DNA from: Paracoccaceae bacterium
GTDB taxonomy: Bacteria; Pseudomonadota; Alphaproteobacteria; Rhodobacterales; Rhodobacteraceae
DNA length: 64,000 nt
Assembly: GCA_026989355.1 (NCBI GenBank)
Contig: JALSJM010000008.1
Location: 248,001 to 312,000, forward strand
Reading direction: 5' to 3'
In this document: one piece after another, positions 35,720 to 44,006 of the stretch
How the letters are laid out: each line of letters begins with the position of its first letter
Numbering within the stretch: position 1 is the first letter of the stretch
The notes under the pieces: generated by a model
Database searches by the model: none
Seen by the model: only the letters and a program-made list of their open reading frames with translations
Told to the model about the DNA's origin: nothing
Program-made: the position numbers and the translations under genes

Positions 35720-37017
35720 ACATCAACTGGAAGAACATCGCCCTTTTCGCCCTGGTAGCGGTGCTGATCCTCGGCACCGGATTCATGCAGAGCTGGAACA
35801 CCGCGCTGCTGATCCTCAACATGGGGCTGATCAGCGCCATCATGGCGATCGGGGTCAACATGCAGTGGGGCTATGCCGGGCTGTTCAACATCGGCATCAT
35901 GGGGTTCGTGGCCATCGGCGGGCTGGCCACGGTGCTGACAGCCATGCCCCCCGTGAAAGAGGCCTGGGCGGCCGGGGGACTGCGCATGATGCTGGCACTC
36001 GCCGCAGGCGCGGCAGCCATTGCCGGGGCCGTCCGGATCCATCGGAAGATGGTGCCGGGACGGCGGCGCATGCTGGCGCTGGTGGCCTGGCTGATTGCGG
36101 GATTCGTGCTCTACCGACAGCTGTTCGATCCGGCGGCCATGGCAATCGAGGCGGTCAACCCGGCCTCGACCGGATACCTGGGAGGTGCCGGCCTGCCGGT
36201 GCTGCTGGCCTGGCCCCTTGGCGGGCTGATGGCCGCCGGCGTGGCCTGGGTGATCGGCAAGACGGCCCTTGGCCTGCGCGCCGACTATCTGGCCATCGCC
36301 ACCCTCGGCATTGCCGAGATCATCGTGGCCATGATGAAAAACGAAGACTGGCTGGATCGCGGCGTGAAGAACGTGGTCGGCATTCCCCGCCCCCTGCCCT
36401 ATGAAATCGACCTGCAGCGCGATCCCGGATTCGTGGAAGGGGCGGCAGCGCTCGGGCTTGATCCGGTGACGGCATCGACGCTGTTCGTCAAGCTTGGCTA
36501 CGGGGTAATGTTCGCACTGGTGTTGCTGGTGGTTCTGTGGCTGGCACAGATGGCGCTGAATTCGCCCTGGGGGCGGATGATGCGCGCCATCCGCGACAAC
36601 GAGGTAGCCGCCGAGGCCATGGGCAAGGATGTGGTGGCCCGCCACCTGCAGATCTTCATCCTCGGCAGCGCCGTGGTCGGGATCGCCGGCGCGATGATGA
36701 CAACACTGGACGGCCAGCTGACCCCGGGCGCCTATCAGCCGCTGCGCTTTACCTTCCTGATCTGGGTGATGGTGATCGTGGGGGGATCGGGCAACAACTG
36801 GGGCGCAATCCTCGGCGGTTTCCTGATCTGGTTCCTCTGGGTGCAGGTGGAACCGCTCGGCAAGATGCTGATGGATCTCGTCACCGCGCCCCTTCCCGAT
36901 GGCGCGCTCAAGGCGCATCTGCTGGAATCCGTCGCACATATGCGGCTGTTCACCATGGGGCTGATCCTGCTTCTGGTGCTGCGCTTCAGCCCACGCGGGC
37001 TGATCCCCGAGAAATGA
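35716..37017 (+). CDS. ABC transporter permease, LivM type
   Basis: 433 aa, longer than E. coli-type core permeases of ~320-360 because of an extra hydrophobic/basic segment (~75-160). Conserved parts are [64 protein letters not shown] (coupling helix) and [20 protein letters not shown]. It overlaps ispDF by 4 bp (ATGA), an unusual join between transport and isoprenoid genes. Confidence 0.92.
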   Translation: MNINWKNIALFALVAVLILGTGFMQSWNTALLILNMGLISAIMAIGVNMQWGYAGLFNIGIMGFVAIGGLATVLTAMPPVKEAWAAGGLRMMLALAAGAAAIAGAVRIHRKMVPGRRRMLALVAWLIAGFVLYRQLFDPAAMAIEAVNPASTGYLGGAGLPVLLAWPLGGLMAAGVAWVIGKTALGLRADYLAIATLGIAEIIVAMMKNEDWLDRGVKNVVGIPRPLPYEIDLQRDPGFVEGAAALGLDPVTASTLFVKLGYGVMFALVLLVVLWLAQMALNSPWGRMMRAIRDNEVAAEAMGKDVVARHLQIFILGSAVVGIAGAMMTTLDGQLTPGAYQPLRFTFLIWVMVIVGGSGNNWGAILGGFLIWFLWVQVEPLGKMLMDLVTAPLPDGALKAHLLESVAHMRLFTMGLILLLVLRFSPRGLIPEK

Positions 37018-38180
37018 GCGCCACGGACAGGAACCGGGGCGGAACCGCCGCCATCATCGTGGCTGCCGGGCGGGGCATGCGCGCCGGCGGCAGCCTGCCC
37101 AAGCAATACCGGGATCTGGCCGGCCTGCCGGTGCTGGTGCACACATTGCGCGCCTTTGCCCGTCATCCGGCCGTTGATCGGCTGATCGTGGTGCTGAACC
37201 CCGCCGATCAGGCCCTGTTCGACGAACGGATCGCACCGCATTGCGATTTTCCGCTGCGTCGGGTTGCGGGCGGCGCCACCCGGGGCGCTTCGGTGCGGGC
37301 CGGGCTGGCCGCAGCCGACGGTTCGGCGCGGGTGCTGATCCATGATGGCGCCCGCCCCCTGGTTGCGCAGGCGCTGATCTCGGAGGTGATCGCGGCGCTC
37401 GGCGAAAACCCTGCCGCCGCCCCCGCCCTGCCGGTCACCGATGCGCTGTGGCGCGGCACCAACGGCCGGGTGCAGGCGCCTCACCCCCGAGCGGGGCTGT
37501 TTCGCGCCCAGACACCCCAGGGCTTTCGCCTTCCGGCAATCCTGGCAGCCCACGAAAACGCCCCTCCCGATGCGGCCGATGATGTCGAGGTGGCGCTGGC
37601 CGCCGGTCTTGACGTGGCGATCACCGAAGGCGATGAAAACAATCTCAAGATCACCTTCCCCGCCGATTTCCGGCGCGCCGAACAGCTGATGAGGGCTGAA
37701 ATGGACATCCGCACCGGCAACGGGTTCGACGTGCACGCCTTTGCGCCGGGCGATCACGTGACGCTGTGCGGCGTGCGGATTCCCCACGAAAGGGGCCTTG
37801 CCGGCCACTCCGACGCCGATGTGGGCATGCACGCCCTGACCGATGCCATCTATGGCGCCCTCGCCGAAGGCGATATCGGCCGCCATTTTCCGCCCTCGGA
37901 TCCCCGCTGGAAGGGCGCGGCAAGCGATATCTTCCTGCTCCACGCGATCGGGCTGGCAGGGAAACGGGGCTATCGCATGGCCAGCTGCGACGTGACGCTT
38001 GTCTGCGAAATCCCGAAGATCAGCCCCCACGCGGATACCATGCGCGCCCGCCTCGCCGAAATCATGCGCGCCGACGAAAGCCGCATCAGTGTCAAGGCCA
38101 CCACCAGCGAGCGCCTGGGCTTCACCGGCCGGGGCGAGGGCATCGCCGCGCTTGCCACCGCAACCCTGGTGCGCCCGTGA
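37014..38180 (+). CDS. ispDF: Bifunctional IspD/IspF enzyme of the MEP isoprenoid pathway
   Basis: 388 aa. Residues ~1-229 are 2-C-methyl-D-erythritol 4-phosphate cytidylyltransferase ([40 protein letters not shown]). From ~230 it is 2-C-methyl-D-erythritol 2,4-cyclodiphosphate synthase (NGFDVHAF with metal ligands, [41 protein letters not shown]). The IspD-IspF fusion is standard in alphaproteobacteria. It overlaps livM upstream and pgpA downstream by 4 bp. Confidence 0.96.
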   Translation: MSATDRNRGGTAAIIVAAGRGMRAGGSLPKQYRDLAGLPVLVHTLRAFARHPAVDRLIVVLNPADQALFDERIAPHCDFPLRRVAGGATRGASVRAGLAAADGSARVLIHDGARPLVAQALISEVIAALGENPAAAPALPVTDALWRGTNGRVQAPHPRAGLFRAQTPQGFRLPAILAAHENAPPDAADDVEVALAAGLDVAITEGDENNLKITFPADFRRAEQLMRAEMDIRTGNGFDVHAFAPGDHVTLCGVRIPHERGLAGHSDADVGMHALTDAIYGALAEGDIGRHFPPSDPRWKGAASDIFLLHAIGLAGKRGYRMASCDVTLVCEIPKISPHADTMRARLAEIMRADESRISVKATTSERLGFTGRGEGIAALATATLVRP

Positions 38181-38677
38181 ACGCCGCGCGGCTCATCGCC
38201 ACCGTCTTCGGGATCGGCCTGCTGCGCCCCGCTCCGGGCAGCTGGGGTTCGGCCGCGGCCATAGCGCCGGCCTGGCTTCTGCACGCCACGCTCGGCTTTC
38301 CGGGGCTGCTCGCGGCCACCGTTGCCGTGTTTGCGATCGGCTGGTGGGCCACCGCCGTCACCACCCGCGGCTCCGCCGATCACGACCCTTCCGAAATCGT
38401 GATCGACGAGGTCACCGGTCAATGGGTGGCACTGCTGCCGGTATCGGCCGGATTGTGGCACGCGGGCGTCGATCCCTGGCTGTTCCCCTGGCCCGGCTGG
38501 GTAACGGCCTTCCTGATGTTCCGCCTGTTTGATATATGGAAGCCGGGTCCGGTTGGCCGGGCCGACCGGCTGCACACGCCGCTTGGCGTGATGCTCGATG
38601 ATGTCGTGGCCGGCGTTCTGGCGGGCAACGTGGTGTTGCTCGGCGCCGGGTTTGCACATGGAGTGCTGGGGCTGTGA
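38177..38677 (+). CDS. pgpA: Phosphatidylglycerophosphatase A
   Basis: Dephosphorylates phosphatidylglycerol phosphate. 166 aa from a GTG at 38177 overlapping the ispDF stop (GTGA). [17 protein letters not shown] at the N-terminus, [18 protein letters not shown] as the metal-binding acidic cluster, and [16 protein letters not shown] followed by [12 protein letters not shown] are all diagnostic. Three to four membrane helices. Confidence 0.94.
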   Translation: MNAARLIATVFGIGLLRPAPGSWGSAAAIAPAWLLHATLGFPGLLAATVAVFAIGWWATAVTTRGSADHDPSEIVIDEVTGQWVALLPVSAGLWHAGVDPWLFPWPGWVTAFLMFRLFDIWKPGPVGRADRLHTPLGVMLDDVVAGVLAGNVVLLGAGFAHGVLGL

Positions 38678-39213
38678 TACGGGCCGACATACTGAGCGAA
38701 ACGCTCCTCTTGCGTGCCCGCGCTGCCGGCGTGCGCATGGCCACCGCCGAAAGCTGCACCGGCGGCATGCTGGGCGAAATCATCACCCGCATCCCCGGCT
38801 CGTCCCACTTCTACGAAGGCGGCGTCATCACCTATTCCAATCAGGCCAAGCGCGAGCTTCTCGGCGTTCGCCTTGCCACGCTCAACGCCCATGGCGCCGT
38901 TTCGCGCGAAGTTGCCGGCGAAATGGCGGCCGGGGTCCTGCGCCGGCTTGACGCCGATCTCGCCGTTTCCATCAGCGGCATTGCGGGGCCGGGCGGCAGC
39001 GGCGCCAAGCCGGAAGGGCGGGTATGCTTCGGACTGGCGCTGCGCGGCGGCAAGGGGCTGACCGATCCCGAAACCCACCGCCCCCTGATGCAGGATGCGC
39101 TCCACGCCGGCCAGATCGACTTCGGCCCGAAAGGGCGTGAAAAGGTGCGCGCCATGGCCTGCGATCATGCGCTGGATCTTCTGATTTCCACCCTGCCCGC
39201 CCCGGAACGCTGA
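38674..39213 (+). CDS. pncC: CinA C-terminal domain protein, nicotinamide-nucleotide amidase
   Basis: 179 aa from a GTG at 38674 overlapping the pgpA stop. A stand-alone CinA C-terminal domain (PncC), which deamidates NMN to NaMN in NAD recycling. TAESCTGGMLGEIIT carries the catalytic Ser; FYEGGVITYSNQAKRELLGV and SISGIAGPGGSGAKPEGRVCFGLA are family hallmarks. The competence-type N-terminal domain is absent. Conserved order ispDF-pgpA-cinA. Confidence 0.92.
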   Translation: MIRADILSETLLLRARAAGVRMATAESCTGGMLGEIITRIPGSSHFYEGGVITYSNQAKRELLGVRLATLNAHGAVSREVAGEMAAGVLRRLDADLAVSISGIAGPGGSGAKPEGRVCFGLALRGGKGLTDPETHRPLMQDALHAGQIDFGPKGREKVRAMACDHALDLLISTLPAPER

Positions 39214-39233
39214 ATCTGCCCGCCGTCTCTTGT

Positions 39234-39264
39234 CACCGGTCCCCGGACATCCCCGCCGGAGGCG
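39234..39264 (+). repeat. Dispersed intergenic element, copy C
   Basis: CACCGGTCCCCGGACATC followed by CCCGCCGGAGGCGG, 21 bp after the pncC stop. Same orientation and position relative to a stop codon as copies A and B. Confidence 0.5.
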
Positions 39265-39269
39265 GAAAT

Positions 39270-39740
39270 TCAGCCCTCTCCCGGGCCATACAGCGCACGG
39301 GCGCGCTCCTCGAAGGCGCGCACCACCCGCTGCATCGCCTGATTGAACACCACGCCGATCACCTTCTGAAGCACCGCATTGCGGAATTCGAAATCCACGA
39401 AGAACTCTGCCTCGCACCCCCCCTCGGGCAGATCGCGGAACTGCCACCAGGATTTCAGATAGCGGAAGGGCCCATCCAGATATTCGGTGTCGATCCGGTA
39501 TGTGTCGGGCCTCAGCACCACCCGGCTGGCGAAACTCTCGCGAAATACCCGGAAGCTGATCACCAGATCGGCTTCCATCACCTCGTCATGCGGCCCGCCG
39601 CCGGGCAGGGGCTTTCGCGAACGCACCCGCGCCGCCGCCGTCCAGGGCAGGAATTCGGGATAGCGCGCCACATCGGCCACCAGATCATACATCTGACGTG
39701 CCGGCCAGGGCAGCCTGCGCTTTTCGCGGTGTGTCGGCAT
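39270..39740 (-). CDS. Coq10/RatA-family START-like lipid-binding protein
   Basis: 156-aa SRPBCC-fold protein of the Coq10/YfjG group, thought to bind ubiquinone and support respiration; E. coli RatA of this family was also described as a ribosome-association toxin. Family segments are [45 protein letters not shown] and [32 protein letters not shown]. There is no antitoxin partner next to it, so the quinone-chaperone role is favoured. Divergent from hpt. Confidence 0.88.
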   Translation of the reverse strand: MPTHREKRRLPWPARQMYDLVADVARYPEFLPWTAAARVRSRKPLPGGGPHDEVMEADLVISFRVFRESFASRVVLRPDTYRIDTEYLDGPFRYLKSWWQFRDLPEGGCEAEFFVDFEFRNAVLQKVIGVVFNQAMQRVVRAFEERARALYGPGEG

Positions 39741-39810
39741 GTCACCCTTCCCTCATATGGCCTGTGCGCGCTATTTCTTATGCCGGGAACGCAAGTTCAA
39801 GGGGAAAACC

Positions 39811-40365
39811 ATGCCGACATGCCCTTATGTGATCGAGCGGATGATCTCGGCCAAGGCGATCGCCGCCCGGGTCGAGGATCTGGCCCGCGAGATCCAGACC
39901 ACCTTCGCAGGAACCGACAAGCTGGTTGTCGTCGGCCTGCTGCGCGGTTCGTTCGTGTTCATCGCCGATCTGGTGCGCGAACTCGATCTGCCGGTCGAGG
40001 TGGATTTCCTTGAGGTATCCTCTTATGGCGACAGCATGGAATCAAGCCGCGAAGTGCGTATCCTCAAGGATCTGAGGGGCGAAATCGCCGGGCGCGACGT
40101 GCTGGTGGTCGAGGATATCGTCGATACCGGCCACACGCTTCGCCATGTGGTCGATCTTCTGAAAACCCGCAAGCCCCGCACCCTGAAGACGATCGCCCTG
40201 CTCGACAAGCCCTCGCGCCGCGAGGTGGAAATCGGGGCCGACTGGATCGGCTTCGAGATTCCCGATGAATTCGTCGTTGGATATGGCATTGATTTTGCAC
40301 AAAGAAACAGGAATCTTCCCCATATCGGCAGGGTCCGTTTCACGAAAGATCGGGCCGAGGGCTGA
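39811..40365 (+). CDS. hpt: Hypoxanthine phosphoribosyltransferase
   Basis: Purine salvage: hypoxanthine/guanine plus PRPP to IMP/GMP. 184 aa from ATG 39811 after [32 protein letters not shown], the flexible-loop region [14 protein letters not shown], the PRPP-binding [17 protein letters not shown] and [15 protein letters not shown] are all present. Complete. Confidence 0.95.
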   Translation: MPTCPYVIERMISAKAIAARVEDLAREIQTTFAGTDKLVVVGLLRGSFVFIADLVRELDLPVEVDFLEVSSYGDSMESSREVRILKDLRGEIAGRDVLVVEDIVDTGHTLRHVVDLLKTRKPRTLKTIALLDKPSRREVEIGADWIGFEIPDEFVVGYGIDFAQRNRNLPHIGRVRFTKDRAEG

Positions 40366-40452
40366 TCCTGCCCCGGCCCTGCCCGGGCCTTGGCCCCATG
40401 TTCCCCCCGGGCAACATGGGACCGGGAAATCCTCCCACGCATTTCCTTCCTG

Positions 40453-40481
40453 TTAATATTGCCGCACTAACACGCTATACA
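40453..40481 (+). promoter_or_regulatory. Possible promoter of the outer-membrane protein gene
   Basis: TTAATA (40453-40458), 17 bp, TATACA (40476-40481), about 35 bp before the start codon. The -35 is weak and the -10 good. Confidence 0.35.
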
Positions 40482-40515
40482 AGGCTTCGGGGATACTGTT
40501 GAGGAACAGGCGCTC

Positions 40516-41490
40516 ATGCCACGGTTGCGAATCTGTCTTGCCGTTTTTCTGTTCGGGCTGTTTCCGGCCGGAATGCTCCCCTCCGAGGCCAATGCACAGG
40601 TTTCCGGCGGCAGTGCAACGGAAAACGATCCCGGCGGTTTCTTTCTGGACGGCTTCGCCGAAGCCGGCGCCATCCACGATTCCGGCAGCGATGATCGTTA
40701 TTTCCGCGGCAGTTTCAACATGGGCATCCGCCCCACCGGCGGCGAAGGGCTGGGCGCGACGCTCGGAATCGAGCTGTATGATTTCAACAACGCCGGCCTT
40801 GACCTGAGCGGTTTCTATCCCGCCCTCACCTATCGCAGCTTTCTCGGCTCCTTCTCGGTGGGCAACCCCCGCTCGGTGGTTGATGCAGGCTATGGCCCCG
40901 ACATCCCCTTCGCCCATTCCACAACTGCCGAAGTGCTGACCGATCTGGCCTTCGGCTCGCTGGTCAATGCGGCCACGCTGGCCGATCACGACAGCATCGG
41001 CCTGCGCTATGACGGCGGGCTTGGCAATGCGGTGATCGGTGCTTCGGTGCACCGGATCAGGATTGCCGGCAGCAGGGCCACCGAATATGCCTTTGCCTTC
41101 AGCCTGCCGATAACCGGCAGCACCATCGAACAGGGCCTGTCGATGTTCGGCGGTGCAGAACGGCGGATCAGGGGCGACAGCCGACGGCTCGGATTCATCT
41201 TCGGGGCACAGTTGCAGCGCGACAGATACCGCGGCATGTTCCGCTATCGCAAGACGGTGCTCGGACCGGATACGCATCTGTACGAAGGCCGGTTCGAATA
41301 TCTGATGTCGGAGCGGGTCTCGCTCAACCTCGGCCTCGCGCACAGCCGCTCCGGCGGCACTGGCACCAGTTTCTATGGCCTTGGTGCTGCATATGAATTC
41401 AACGAAAACGGTTACATCAGGGGCAGCATCCTGGGCGGCCGGAATATCGACGGACCGGCCCTGGATGTTTCGGCAGGGTTCCGTTTCTGA
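40516..41490 (+). CDS. Outer-membrane beta-barrel protein (porin-like)
   Basis: 324 aa with a signal peptide ending in ANAQ (~28). The mature protein is rich in alternating hydrophobic/polar strands (GLGATLGIELYDF, DSIGLRYDGGLGNAVIGASVHRI, EYAFAFSLPI, YRGMFRYRKTVL, VSLNLGLAHSRS, GYIRGSILGG) and ends in VSAGFRF. The terminal Phe is the signal recognised by the BAM complex. It resembles porin-like proteins of Rhodobacterales, but the precise family and substrate are not recognised. No close gene partner. Confidence 0.8.
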   Translation: MPRLRICLAVFLFGLFPAGMLPSEANAQVSGGSATENDPGGFFLDGFAEAGAIHDSGSDDRYFRGSFNMGIRPTGGEGLGATLGIELYDFNNAGLDLSGFYPALTYRSFLGSFSVGNPRSVVDAGYGPDIPFAHSTTAEVLTDLAFGSLVNAATLADHDSIGLRYDGGLGNAVIGASVHRIRIAGSRATEYAFAFSLPITGSTIEQGLSMFGGAERRIRGDSRRLGFIFGAQLQRDRYRGMFRYRKTVLGPDTHLYEGRFEYLMSERVSLNLGLAHSRSGGTGTSFYGLGAAYEFNENGYIRGSILGGRNIDGPALDVSAGFRF

Positions 41491-41591
41491 GGCCGGCAAC
41501 CATGGCGGCAGCAGACCCCGGCAGGCATTTTCCGGAGCCCTTCGCGCGGCAGGCCGCGCCACGCAGGAAGTGGAAACAGGGCAGGCCCGCG

Positions 41592-41948
41592 GGCGGGACC
41601 GGGTTTCAGCACCACCCCGTTCAGACAATACCGCGGGCCCGTGGGGGCGGGCCGTCACCGGGCACATGCCCCAGATGTCCACCGTAACGGCAGCAGATCG
41701 CAGCCCGCGCAGACATGGATTCCCTTTCGTCTTTCACCATCGAGCGGGCTTGAAAAGGAACGTTCGGGGGCCTCGTGGCGCAGCATCCTGCAGGCCAGGC
41801 GCAAAAGGCGGCGCTTCCATTCCGCATCGCTCAGGGTGAAGGCGAATCGCCCGCTTTCCGCCATCAGAGGCCCGCCGCCAAGCAAAACAGGCCCCTGGCC
41901 AGCCCCCCTGGCCAGCGCGGTCTGCAGAAAATGTCGTTGTCTCGTCAT
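41592..41948 (-). pseudogene. Decayed msrB (exported-type methionine sulfoxide reductase)
   Basis: From ATG 41948 the frame reads [15 protein letters not shown] (twin-arginine-free export-like start), then [36 protein letters not shown] and the first zinc pair C-AGC (41709-41711 and 41700-41702). There the homology breaks. In a second frame it resumes with GGHLGHV-GDGPPP. In a third it reads RYCLNGVVLKP with the catalytic Cys at 41625-41627. About 40 residues, including the whole DSGTGWPSF region and the second zinc pair, are missing. It is therefore deleted internally and frameshifted. Comparison with the intact msrB at 8480 in this window supports the reading. Confidence 0.8.
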
Positions 41949-42202
41949 GCGTCCTGTCCTTGTCCGGCCTGCCCGATCATCCCTGTGTGCCCGGCCAGGG
42001 GCAACGCACGGCAGTTCACGGTTCCGAGCAAGGGGTCGCGCAGATGCGCACCCATGTTTCCCGGCCCCCATGCAACCGGTTTGCACGGGCGATGGAGACC
42101 GCCCCAACCCTCTTGCCCTTCCGCCCGATTTCGACGACAACATCAGCATTCGCGATCGCAAGCCGTGAACGCGCAGCGATGAACATCAGGGAAGAGCCCG
42201 AC
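41949..42202. other. Upstream region of cobS with no gene seen
   Basis: 254 bp between the 5' end of the decayed msrB and cobS. No convincing coding sequence. No cobalamin-riboswitch B12 box could be recognised. The cobS promoter is not obvious. The usual cobS neighbours bolA and a J-domain gene are absent. Confidence 0.5.
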
Positions 42203-43186
42203 ATGGCGGACGGAACACAGGAAAAGATCATCAGACCCACCGAGGAAATCTCCGTTCGCGAGGTATTCGGAATCGACACCGACATGGTGGTGAAGGGGTT
42301 TGACGAAAAAAGCGAGCGGGTGCCCGAGATCGACCCCACCTACAAGTTCGATCCCGATACCACGCTGGCCATCCTGGCCGGCTTCAGTCACAATCGCCGG
42401 GTGATGATCCAGGGTTATCACGGCACCGGAAAGTCCACCCATATCGAGCAGGTGGCCGCGCGGCTGAACTGGCCCTGCGTGCGGGTCAACCTCGACAGCC
42501 ACATCAGCCGGATCGACCTGATCGGCAAGGATGCGATCAAGCTGCGCGACGGCAAGCAGGTAACCGAGTTTCACGAAGGCATCCTGCCCTGGGCGCTGCG
42601 CAATCCGGTAGCGATCGTGTTCGACGAATACGATGCCGGGCGCGCCGACGTGATGTTCGTGATCCAGCGGGTTCTGGAGCACGACGGCAAGCTTACCCTG
42701 ATGGACCAGAACGAGATCATCACCCCCCACCCCTGTTTCCGCCTTTTTGCCACCGCCAACACGGTGGGCCTTGGCGATACCACCGGGCTTTACCACGGGG
42801 TGCAGCAGATCAACCAGGCGCAGATGGACCGCTGGTCACTGGTAGCCACGCTGAATTACCTCAGTCACGATGCCGAAGTGGCGATCGTGCTTTCGAAGAA
42901 TCCCGTCTACAACACCGAGACGGGCCGCAAGACGATCAGCCAGATGGTCACCGTGGCCGATCTCACCCGCACCGCATTCATGAGCGGCGAGCTTTCCACC
43001 GTGATGAGCCCGCGCACGGTGATCAACTGGGCCCAGAATGCCACGATCTTCCGCAACGTGGGCTATGCCTTCCGGGTAAGCTTCCTCAACAAATGCGACG
43101 AACTCGAACGCCAGACGGTATCCGAATTCTATCAGCGCTGCTTCGACGAGGAACTGCCCGAAAGTGCCGCCAGGGTGAGCCTGTGA
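42203..43186 (+). CDS. cobS: Aerobic cobaltochelatase subunit CobS
   Basis: AAA+ ATPase subunit of the CobNST chelatase that inserts cobalt into hydrogenobyrinate a,c-diamide in the aerobic B12 pathway. 327 aa from ATG 42203 (MADGTQEK) after AGGGAAGAGCCCGAC; an ATG at 42179 has no ribosome-binding site. Walker [10 protein letters not shown] (71-79), Walker [11 protein letters not shown] and [18 protein letters not shown] (sensor 1) are intact. Unlike most relatives, cobT does not follow directly: an unrelated gene intervenes. Confidence 0.96.
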   Translation: MADGTQEKIIRPTEEISVREVFGIDTDMVVKGFDEKSERVPEIDPTYKFDPDTTLAILAGFSHNRRVMIQGYHGTGKSTHIEQVAARLNWPCVRVNLDSHISRIDLIGKDAIKLRDGKQVTEFHEGILPWALRNPVAIVFDEYDAGRADVMFVIQRVLEHDGKLTLMDQNEIITPHPCFRLFATANTVGLGDTTGLYHGVQQINQAQMDRWSLVATLNYLSHDAEVAIVLSKNPVYNTETGRKTISQMVTVADLTRTAFMSGELSTVMSPRTVINWAQNATIFRNVGYAFRVSFLNKCDELERQTVSEFYQRCFDEELPESAARVSL

Positions 43187-43319
43187 TGACGCATGCACGC
43201 CCGAAACGGATGTCCGGAGATGAAAGGGGGATCCGTACATCATTCTGCTTCCCCCCCGTAACCGCTTTTTTCTCTCTCTGACTGCAGGGAAAGGCGACAA
43301 ACCGAGAAAGGAAATAATC

Positions 43320-43994
43320 ATGAGTTCTTCTGTAATGCTGCGCAAGGATCTCCTTGCGAAACTGCTTGTCGCATTTTTCCTTGCGCTCCCTGCCACCGGC
43401 GCCATGGCCCAGCAGACCGAAGCCGAAAAGGCCGCCCAGTCGCAGCGGCAACTGACAAAACAGGAAGAAGCACGCCGCAAGGCCGGATGCTCCCTGCCCA
43501 GACCCCACGGAGATATCCGCATTTCCGGCAGGGAATACAAGGTCGTTTCCCTGCCGGCCATCACCATGCTTTCCCTCATCACCCTGCCCAAAAATCATAT
43601 GGCACGTCAGAAACCCGGACAGGTGATCAAGAAGCCGGATCTGCCCTTCGGCGGGATCGGCCCCCGTGACATCTGCTTCGGCACGGTGCTGTATCCTCTC
43701 TCTGCGAAGGCTCTCGGCGGTCGGCGCCATATTGCCCTGGCACTCAGGCGCGGCCTCGATCTGGCGGCCGACTACCCGTCATCGGCCGGTCAGATACGGA
43801 AGGAACGGCAGCTTGCAAGAATTGCGGCCGGCAAATACATCATTCAGGCCACAAAGGTGAAATCGGCACCCGAAGCGGCCGACAGGCTGTGGGAATTCGT
43901 GAACAGCTTCAAGGGCACGCCCGAAATCCGAAAAGGCGGGGTCGCGTTCTGGGCGCACGGGTTTCTGTTCATCCCCCTTGCAGACGGAATGTAA
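43320..43994 (+). CDS. Exported protein of unknown function between cobS and cobT
   Basis: 224 aa. Clear signal peptide (basic N-terminus, LLVAFFLALPATGAMA) cleaved near AMA-QQ. A charged helix follows (EAEKAAQSQRQLTKQEEARRK), then a basic domain with two cysteines and a C-terminal segment with aromatic residues (LWEFVNSF, VAFWAHGFLFIPL). No domain recognised. Good ribosome-binding site (AGAAAGGAAATAATC). Its stop (TAA 43992-43994) is 12 bp before the cobT initiation site and in the same frame. Its location inside the cobST unit is unusual. Function unknown. Confidence 0.7.
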   Translation: MSSSVMLRKDLLAKLLVAFFLALPATGAMAQQTEAEKAAQSQRQLTKQEEARRKAGCSLPRPHGDIRISGREYKVVSLPAITMLSLITLPKNHMARQKPGQVIKKPDLPFGGIGPRDICFGTVLYPLSAKALGGRRHIALALRRGLDLAADYPSSAGQIRKERQLARIAAGKYIIQATKVKSAPEAADRLWEFVNSFKGTPEIRKGGVAFWAHGFLFIPLADGM

Positions 43995-44006
43995 AGGAGA
44001 AAACCG

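Noticed and set aside
39270-39740. RatA toxin of a toxin-antitoxin pair
   Set aside because: The protein is of the Coq10/RatA family but no RatB-like antitoxin gene is adjacent; the quinone-binding role is the simpler reading.
41949-42202. Possible cobalamin riboswitch before cobS
   Set aside because: No B12-box consensus or recognisable aptamer core in this region on the plus strand.
43224-43271. Terminator between cobS and the exported-protein gene
   Set aside because: GGGGG and CCCCCCC are followed by a long pyrimidine run, but the flanking bases do not extend the stem; pairing is too weak to call.
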